From Oehlia diaphana (taxonomy: Eukaryota; Glomeromycota; Glomeromycetes; Glomerales; Glomeraceae): 37,795 bases of DNA. The DNA lies in NCBI GenBank assembly GCA_003833135.1, contig QZLH01000070.1, positions 135,177-172,971 on the forward strand, read 5' to 3'. The notes below the pieces were generated by a model that did no database searches, had not been told where the DNA came from, and saw only the letters and a list, made by a program, of their open reading frames with translations. A program made the translations under genes and the position numbers. Positions 31,698 through 37,795 of this stretch are shown piece by piece. The stretch's first letter is position 1. Each line of letters opens with the position of its first letter.

Positions 31698-32297
31698 TAG
31701 TTCATGACGCTTTATGTAAATGATATTTTGTCTGGTTTTTGTCTTTTTCTGTAATGGGCGACTTAACGTTCATTATTTAATTTTCTTTTATTTGAAAAGT
31801 TCTTAAAAGAAGCTATATCAATTTCAGTATATATAAGTAGATGTGTTATATTGATAGAAATTTGATGCAAATCTTATTATTACACGAAGGTTATTGTAGA
31901 ATTTATGATTTATTTATGTGTTTACAAATACATTACAAAGGCAATTTTAAATATTTTATTGATATAAAAACAAAAATATCACCATAGCGTTTTATTGTTA
32001 AAAAAATCTTTATATATATAATCAAAAAAATATCGCAAAAAAAAAAATAAAACACCCGTTATAGGGATCTATAAAGATAGTTAATTGTCTATCGCTTGTT
32101 ATCAGTATTAGAGAAACGCCAGTTACCGATCTATTATTACAAAAAAAATTTATTTATTATATAGATTATTCCTAAAATAATTTATTTATTATCATATAGA
32201 TTATATTGATCTATTGTTATTCCTATAAAAGTTAATTACCTAACACTTATAAATATTAGCGAAAGGGAAATTACCGAGAACCAAAATTAATTCTCTT
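31698..32297. other. Gene-free stretch
   Basis: AT-rich, with a local direct repeat of AATTTATTTATTATATAGAT near 32147 and 32181. No gene was seen. Confidence 0.4.
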
Positions 32298-32530
32298 GCA
32301 CATTAGTAATTAGAATGAATTTGCCGATCAAGTGGTCTTAACTATTAAGCATAGATCAGGCGCGAACTGGGATAAGTCGTGAAAAAAATGATTTCTTGCA
32401 ACTTGCTGAGCTAATAAGGGAAATAGATAGAATTAATGCTAAACGTGAAAACCTAGTTCGGGATATAAGGATCCTTCGGGGGCATATTTATAGAATAAGG
32501 GCGGCGAACAAAATTAATAGATCATATTAA
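32298..32530 (+). pseudogene. Decayed coiled-coil-like gene fragment, unrecognised (copy 1)
   Basis: Read from ~32325, the frame gives TIKHRSGANWDKS and meets a stop. One base over, it continues SREKNDFLQLAELIREIDRI, then NAKRENLVRDIRILRGHIYR and IRAANKINRSY, ending at a stop at 32530. The charged, heptad-like composition and low Asn/Ile content are unlike chance frames here. The DNA around its start (CATTAGTAATTA, AGATCAGG) is repeated at 32540-32610, so the fragment was partly duplicated. The protein family is unknown to me. Confidence 0.5.
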
Positions 32531-32539
32531 ATGTTACAC

Positions 32540-32647
32540 AACATTAGTAATTAACATTGCATGTATCGGACTATAAGAAAACGTAATAGATCAGGTGCAG
32601 AGGCGCAGATGAATAACGCACAATTCAAGATTATTTATACAGGCTAA
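32540..32647 (+). pseudogene. Second partial copy of the unrecognised fragment
   Basis: A 28-codon frame (32561-32647) reads MYRTIRKRNRSGAEAQMNNA and stops soon after. It parallels TIKHRSGANWDKS of the preceding copy at both DNA and residue level (RSGA core). Its longer neighbour has the coiled-coil tail that this one lacks. Confidence 0.4.
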
Positions 32648-32699
32648 TCTAAAGTCTAAAAGTTAGTCACACAAACACCATTTTTTTTTAATTACTGTA

Positions 32700-32728
32700 T
32701 ATAGATAGAATAGATAGATAGATAGATA
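32700..32728. repeat. GATA microsatellite
   Basis: About seven GATA units, one interrupted by an extra A, lie at the left boundary of the duplicated segment. Confidence 0.9.
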
Positions 32729-34306
32729 TGAAATCCATTTAATATTTTAATAAGCTTATGTTACACAGAAATTTAATATGCAATTTTATAGATTTTCCCA
32801 AATCGGGAAATCCCTATGGAAAATATTGTAATTAATAATAATCAAATATAATTATTTTTGTTGGTTGGCCTTATGATTTGGTTAGTACAAGTTTGGTCGG
32901 GATCGTCAATTTTAACCCAAATTATAAGTTTTTTTTTATAAGTTGGTTTTTTTTTCATGATTTCTCTTATCCAAAAAAATATTCTATAAAAAAAAAATTC
33001 ATAATGTTAAAAGTATTAGAAAATAAATAATAATTTCGAGAAATTTTACAAATACCGAAAGTTTAGCGGTACAGAAATTCTCCATGTAAAAAACGAAATA
33101 TCTTTGATTTTTGTTGTAAAATGACCAAATTCTCAAAAAATTTTTTATTTTACATATGCTCAACGCCTCAACCTTTAAAACTAAAATATCGTATACGTAC
33201 TATCACGACAATAATTAGTAATTTTTAATTCGAATGCAAATCCTAATACTGCTATATTATAAGCCAAATAATAGCGAGAATCACGGGAGAATCGGATGTT
33301 TATTTGTGACTTTTGTGCCTATTATATCTATTATATTGATTATACGCTATAATTAATAGAATTTAACTAAGTTTGCTCTAGGAAGATTATTCGAAGATTA
33401 TATATACAAATAAACAAACAAACAAATAAATAAGAAAATGACGTCTTTAAATCCAAGAATAGTTTCACGTGTAAATCGCTCATAATCACACGAATTGAGG
33501 CTGTGCATATTTATAGAACAAAGATATTAATTCGTGATCCGCCAGTGAACCATAAAACAAATTCCGGTGAAAGTTATATATATTTACTAATAGCGCGGAA
33601 TCTACAGTTCCGGCAATGCAAGGTACAAATTACTAAAAATATAATATGAAAACCAATATTATAGGCATAAAAATATGCCATTTGGCTATCTTAATAATAA
33701 AAGACCGGTAAAAATTTTAAGCACAAAAAGTCACTTTCATAAGAGCTGAAAATTTGAATTTGAAAAAAAAATTTAGTATTTTAAAAATTTTAAAGATAAC
33801 TCATCATCATGTCATTTTTTAAAATAAAAAGTTAGTGTACAAAATGAATAACTATTAGTCATTCCAATCCTTCAAAGGACTTTTCCTTAATATATTTGGT
33901 CGTAGGAAAATAAAATTTGGCTCATCGGATTCGTCTCATCGAGACGCATCTAATGGTAATAATTTTATGTCTCTATGGCCAATAGAAGGTGAGTTATCCC
34001 ATATTTTTTCTCCGGAATCGCAGATTATAAATTATTGATAAAAATATATATGAACTTATCACCGCCTTTTAATTGTCAAATTTTATTGTTCACTGGCGGA
34101 TCACGAATTAAGATTTTAAGAAAACGGAGCAAATCATCTGCTTCTAATATAGATTCAAAATTAACATGATAAATAGCTAGGATAAGATAAAAATTATATC
34201 ATTATACTCGAAGCATTGATCCGATACAGCGATATAATTTTTATTGAGTTTCACCGCGCGTAGAAATAAAAAATGCCAAGAAATCTATTTTTAGAAAGAG
34301 CGGGTT
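32726..34306. repeat. Segmental duplication, copy A
   Basis: It starts at ATATGAAATCCATTTAATAT and matches 35128-36676 in order: the HMG 3'-flank block (32756-32840), an HMG 5'-end relic (about 33117-33280, ATGCTCAACGCCTCAACCTT), the TTATACGCTATAATTAATAG block, and the GAAGCATTGATC region (34210), ending near AAGAAATCTATTTTTAG. It has one insertion that copy B lacks (33531-34107). It shows that an HMG unit had lost its coding body before being duplicated. Confidence 0.88.
33531..34107. mobile_element. 577-bp element with TTCGTGATCCGCCAGTGAAC ends, TTAA duplication
   Basis: The 20-base ends are perfect inverted repeats. TTAA borders both sides, while the paralogous empty site in copy B (36293-36296) has a single TTAA. 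The empty-site comparison proves insertion and a four-base TTAA duplication, the mark of piggyBac-type transposition. The ends are not the usual CCC-type piggyBac ends. No transposase is encoded. Related ends occur at 9191 and 37224. Confidence 0.92.
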
Positions 34307-34361
34307 CGAACGTCATACCATGTATTAAAAGAAAATAATATATCGATATATTTGCTATAAA

Positions 34362-34394
34362 ATGGCCAAATTTTCCACGTCTCTAATGAAGTAA
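34362..34394 (+). CDS. Short upstream ORF (10 residues) before HMG gene 5
   Basis: It reads MAKFSTSLMK and ends 36 bases before the HMG start. It is the counterpart of the frame before HMG gene 3. A GTAAGT at its end resembles a splice donor, but no usable acceptor is at a normal distance. Confidence 0.4.
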   Translation: MAKFSTSLMK

Positions 34395-34430
34395 GTAAGA
34401 TTCAAATTTATTTAGTTAGTAATTTTCAAT

Positions 34431-35060
34431 ATGCCCAAAAACTCTTTAAAACAAAAATATTACAAAAACGACATATCATTTACTAACGTTAATTCTAGTA
34501 TCGATGCAAATACTTCCAAATTACGCGGCAAAACTAATGTTGGCGAAAACTTCATTATTCTCAAACCATCATTTCCTTCTACTTTAATGATGGATGATCT
34601 AATTAAAAAAAACAATACCAATAATAATCCAAAACCTCCTCCAAACGCTTTTGTTGCATATCGAATGGCATTAATGAAAGAATATCGTATTAAAAATTGT
34701 AAATTACCTCCTATGAGTAAAGTTTCTAAAATCGCTAAAAATTTTTGGAACATGGAACCTAAATACGTAAAGGATTTTTATGAATCACTTGTTAAGGATG
34801 TAAAATCAATTTATAAACAAAATAATATTCAAATCGTATTGGATAAACACATGAGCAGCATGGTAAATAATCAAGAAAATTATGACACAGTCGTGAATGA
34901 AAATCTCCAGACTCAGAATTATGGTAATGCTGAGAATTCTATCCATGATAATAAATTTAGCTCTCCTAGTGCTGATAGTTTGACTACTTCGATCAACGAT
35001 CGAGAGTACATTAAAGTGTTGGAACAAATAATTGATTGTTTACTTAAAAAACAAATCTGA
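34431..35060 (+). CDS. MATA-type HMG-box protein (copy 5, intact)
   Basis: A 209-residue single-exon gene. The N-terminus MPKNSLKQKYYKND is followed by IILKPSFPSTLMMDDLIKK. The HMG box (about 69-131) has PNAFVAYRMALMKEYRIKN, SKVSKIAKNFWNMEP (Trp107) and VKDFYESLVKDVK. The C-terminal helix is DREYIKVLEQIIDCLLKK. It lies between the two copies of the segmental duplication. The antisense 97-codon frame (34460-34753) is a shadow; a similar antisense frame opposite copy 1 reflects conserved codons only. It is likely a nuclear DNA-binding protein, and its N-terminal region is the best match to the 22828 pseudogene. Confidence 0.93.
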   Translation: MPKNSLKQKYYKNDISFTNVNSSIDANTSKLRGKTNVGENFIILKPSFPSTLMMDDLIKKNNTNNNPKPPPNAFVAYRMALMKEYRIKNCKLPPMSKVSKIAKNFWNMEPKYVKDFYESLVKDVKSIYKQNNIQIVLDKHMSSMVNNQENYDTVVNENLQTQNYGNAENSIHDNKFSSPSADSLTTSINDREYIKVLEQIIDCLLKKQI

Positions 35061-35955
35061 AAAAAAAAGCATTGATAGTTTAATCCGTGAAATTGACAAA
35101 TAGTATTTACACATAAATTTAATAGGTATATGAAATCCATTTAATATTTTAATGAGCAGAAATTCAATAAGAAATCCATTAATATGCTTATGTTACACAG
35201 AAATTTAACGTGTAATTTTATAGATTTTTCCAAATCGGGAAATCCCTATGGTTTAAAGTCTTCCTAATTATGGTTACTATATGACGTTTTTTTTTATTCG
35301 TGACTTTTGCAATTAATAATCAAATATAATTATTTTCGTTGGTTGGCTTTATGAATTTATGAATTAAATTTTAACCCAATTTATTCGTATTTTATTATAA
35401 AAATTTATAAGGAGCAAGAATTTTTTTTATAAGTTAATTAAACCGTTTTTTTTTCGTTCAATAAGGTTTTAAAATATTCATGAAATTGGTTAGTTAATTA
35501 TAATTTCTCTTATCCAAAAAATATTCTATGCAATTAAAAAAATTCATAATGTTAATAATAAAAGTGTAAGAAAATAATAAATTCTGAAAGTTTGGCGGTA
35601 CAGAAATTTTCCATGTAAAAAAACGAATATTTTTAGCATTAATTTGTGTTGTAAAATGACCAAATTCTCAAAAAAATTTTTATTTTACATATGCTCAACG
35701 CCTCAACTTTTAAACTAAAATATCGTATACGTACTATCACGACAATAAATAATTCTTAATTTCGAATGCAAATCCGAATATTGCTATATTGCAAGTTAAA
35801 TAATGACGAGAATTACGAGATTTTAAATCGGAGAATCGGATGTTTATTTGTGCCTTTGTGCCTATTATATCTATTATATAGATTATACGCTATAATTAAT
35901 AGAATTTAAGTTTTCCCTAGAAGATTATTCGAAGATTATACAGTATATACAACTC

Positions 35956-36180
35956 TATAAAAAATGTTTGTCCGATAAATATTCGGAATGGGGTTAATTT
36001 TTCGGACTCGCACTCTATTATACAATATTTGGTACAATATGCGGAGATTGAGAATTTATAACCACATAAAAAACGTACAATATCATGATGAATGTCCAAT
36101 AAATGTCAAGTAAATGTTCGGAACGGGGTCAATTTTCCGAACAAAATCCGAACAGTGTTTGGACAATATTTATTATAGGG
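35956..36180. mobile_element. Insertion in duplication copy B with CTATAAWAAATRTTTGTCC-like ends
   Basis: Absent from copy A at the same place (near 33400). The ends CTATAAAAAATGTTTGTCC and GGACAATATTTATTATAGGG pair imperfectly. TTCGGAATGGGGTTAATTTT near 35979 recurs directly as TTCGGAACGGGGTCAATTTT near 36117. It is non-coding; the 60-codon minus frame in it is chance. It is related to family B by its CCTATAA ends. Confidence 0.75.
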
Positions 36181-36333
36181 CAAATAAATAAACAAATAAG
36201 ACAATAAAAAAAAGCACGCTTTTAAATCCATGAATAGTTTCACAAGTGTAAATCATATTAATTGAGGCTGTACATATTTTAGAAAAAAGATATTTAAGAT
36301 TTTAAGAAAATGGAGCAAATCATCTGCTTATAT

Positions 36334-36488
36334 CCTATAAAAAATTTTATCTGTTATTTCTGTAAAAACTCCGTAAAAATGAGCCTTTCTCGGCCATTCA
36401 CGGAAAATGTAAATCTTTCGATAAATTCCGTAATATAAGGTTATTAAAAAAATGGAATATAAAAAACGGATCGACTTTTTTTACAGGG
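36334..36488. mobile_element. Second insertion in copy B, CCTATAAAAAATTTT end
   Basis: Copy A runs CTGCTTCTAATATAGATTC without it. Copy B has CCTATAAAAAATTTTATCTG at the left and TTTTTTTACAGGG at the right, with TTCCGTAA-type units inside (CTCCGTAAAAATGAG, ATTCCGTAATATAAGG). The left border is TAT and the right border is CTA, fitting a TA target. 155 bp. Confidence 0.72.
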
Positions 36489-36676
36489 CTAAGATTCAAA
36501 ATTAACATGATAAAAATTTAGGACAAGGTAAAATTATATCGTTATACTCGAAGCATTGATCAGATACAGCGGTATAATTTTTATTTTATTTCGATCCTTA
36601 TCGAGTTTCACCGAATTATTCACGCGTAGAAATAAAAAATGTCAAGAAATCTATTTTTTAGGCGCGAGCGGTTCTG

Positions 36677-36939
36677 AACTAGGGGTAGAGCGGGATTCTT
36701 AGATGTCGCAAGCTGATATATCGTAGTATTCACCCTTCCTGCTAGATATTATACTGAGACTTCAAAAGCCTGTTTCCCCGTTGTAATATAGGATAAATAG
36801 GTGATCTTATATAGTTTCGCATCGGTAATCTTATTAAACCCTCTACATCTAGTAACAAAAGTGCAATTAAATTTACCAATCAAAATTATTATCGAGTGGT
36901 GTTACTGGCTAATTCCTTATTGATATTCCTTAAGATTAA
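36677..36939. other. Unique, less AT-rich stretch
   Basis: No gene or repeat was recognised between the end of the duplication and the inverted HMG pseudogene. Confidence 0.35.
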
Positions 36940-37161
36940 AAATTTTTTTTTGCAATTCTAGTAACTTCTCCAATAAATATTCTTTCATTTAAACGATTTG
37001 ATACTTATATTATCATTTTTGATTAAATAATTTATTGTTAATATTGGGAGGAATGATGTATTGAGAACAGAGAGTATACTACCAGCAGAGTTGATTCTAT
37101 CTATGATACTAATTAAAACTGCTTGTGTCAACATTATAGTTAATAAAGCGTTCACGATTGT

Positions 37162-37193
<32 letters not shown>

Positions 37194-37209
37194 CTTTGAT
37201 TTTAGGCAT
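36940..37209 (-). pseudogene. HMG-box pseudogene on the opposite strand (copy 6)
   Basis: From an ATG at 37209 the frame reads MPKIKEKKKKK (an expanded A-run), then ILSVLNTSFLPILTINYLIK, equivalent to ILTILKPSFPSTLMLDDLIK of the intact copies. It then loses the box start. ATGAAAGAATAT (MKEY) follows at ~36987, and after a deletion GEVTRIAKKKF matches GEVSKIAKNSW. Frameshifts and deletions make it non-functional. It is the only minus-strand member of the cluster, so it came from an inverted duplication or a later inversion. Confidence 0.75.
37163..37192. repeat. T-run inside the inverted HMG pseudogene
   Basis: About 30 T on the plus strand, read as the poly-Lys stretch of the pseudogene. In intact copies this place encodes only a short K-rich segment. 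Confidence 0.85.
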
Positions 37210-37223
37210 ATTAATATAATTAA

Positions 37224-37626
37224 TTCGTGGTCCGTATGACAAGTAGTAAAAATCACTATTCAAATTCGGGCTGTTGACCCAACAATCCAATTTCGATGAA
37301 CAATTTTTGCTCTCTACGCTCTCTACAAAATAAAAAAATGATCATCGAAATTGGACCAATAGTAGCGATAATTATAAAACCTATTTTTAGTTGGGAGAAT
37401 ATCGTGAGAAATTTACTAGCCACTTCCGAAAACCCCGTTTTTGTAATTATCTCACGATCTATTGGCCCAATTTCGGTGATTTTTTTTATTTTATAAAGGA
37501 CGTGGAGAGCTACATAACAAAAAAATGTTCGAAATTGGATCACTGCCATTCACTGGAATACGAGATAATCGCAAAAAACGATTCCCCCAAATTTGAATAG
37601 TGATTTTTCACTATTTGTTATACGGA
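37224..37626. mobile_element. ~400-bp foldback element immediately 5' of the inverted HMG pseudogene
   Basis: The left end TCCGTATGACAAGTAGTAAA continues through AATCACTATTCAAATTCGGG. It pairs over ~40 bases with the right end (CCCAAATTTGAATAGTGATT through TTGTTATACGGA). Inner segments also pair (CAATTTCGATGAACA with TGTTCGAAATTGG; GAAATTGGACCAATAG with CTATTGGCCCAATTTC), so most of it folds back. The left border TTAATTCGTGGTCC resembles the TTAA-flanked GTGATCC family; the right border is degraded. Three overlapping small frames here are by-products of the palindrome. Confidence 0.8.
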
Positions 37627-37632
37627 TTAGAG

Positions 37633-37795
37633 GTTGGAACCGGTTAAGCTTAACCGGTTAATTACCCGGTTAAAACGGTTAACCGGTTAAAACATTTGTT
37701 AACCGGTTAAAAAGCAATTTTTAACCGGTTAAATTATCCGGTTAAATTACCCGGTTAAAATTATCCGGTTAAATTAATCGGTTAAATTAGTCGGA
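37633..37795. repeat. Array of AACCGGTTAAA units running off the window
   Basis: Eleven CGGTTAA units occur in ~165 bases. About half form the full palindrome TTAACCGGTTAA; the others are variants (CCCGGTTAAA, TCCGGTTAAA, TCGGTTAAA). Spacing is 10-20 bases. It is probably the motif-rich end of another element whose remainder lies outside. Confidence 0.8.

Larger units (their letters stand above)
35128..36676. repeat. Segmental duplication, copy B
   Basis: Collinear with 32726-34306. It holds the HMG 3'-flank block at 35186-35275, directly after intact HMG gene 5 where it belongs, and the HMG 5'-end relic at 35650-35800. Compared with copy A it lacks the 577-bp element and has gained two others (about 35956-36180 and 36334-36488). 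Its junction with HMG gene 5 suggests B is the original context. Confidence 0.88.

Noticed and set aside
37256..37549. Overlapping frames of 66-97 codons on both strands
   Set aside because: They lie inside the palindromic foldback element and mirror each other.

Overview
This window looks like nuclear DNA of an arbuscular mycorrhizal fungus (Glomeromycotina, Rhizophagus-like). The case rests on three things: very AT-rich DNA with long homopolymers, several copies of a MATA-type HMG-box gene with the divergent core PNAFIAYRMALMKEYRIKN, and a TKL-like protein kinase joined to Sel1 repeats and split by short GT-AG introns. Both gene families are known to be greatly expanded in these fungi. The assignment is by recognition; no search was run.

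Layout. 1-2900 is gene-free and holds nested inverted-repeat elements. HMG gene 1 is at 2915-3532 (minus) with degenerate tandem repeats upstream. 4.1-14.5 kb is almost gene-free and packed with short non-autonomous DNA transposons (MITEs), foldback elements and a five-copy ~132-bp tandem repeat. HMG gene 2 is at 14530-15180 (minus). A frameshifted F-box-like pseudogene lies at 16711-17243 (minus). The one multi-exon gene, a 659-residue kinase/Sel1 protein, spans 19248-21547 (plus, five exons).

From ~22.8 kb to 37.2 kb is a decaying HMG-box cluster. It has two intact genes (24921-25544 and 34431-35060), three pseudogenes (22828-23481, 27240-27878, and a minus-strand one at 36940-37209) and several relics that keep only the 5' end or the 3' flank. 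Conserved flanks show that the duplicated unit was larger than the coding sequence. A ~1.5-kb segment is present twice (32726-34306 and 35128-36676). The copies differ by clean insertions, which gives empty-site proof that three inverted-repeat elements are mobile, one with a TTAA target duplication. A 703-base assembly gap (25952-26654), flanked by poly-T and poly-A, interrupts the cluster.

The intact HMG genes probably encode small nuclear DNA-binding proteins. The kinase is probably an independent cytoplasmic signalling protein. No RNA gene, CRISPR array or prokaryote-type operon was seen. The patterns most worth following are the cluster itself with its short upstream ORF, a family-wide design in which element ends are built from divergent copies of a short CGG/CCG-containing motif, a Tc1-like transposase relic inside one such element, and an excess of the octamer TCACGTGA.
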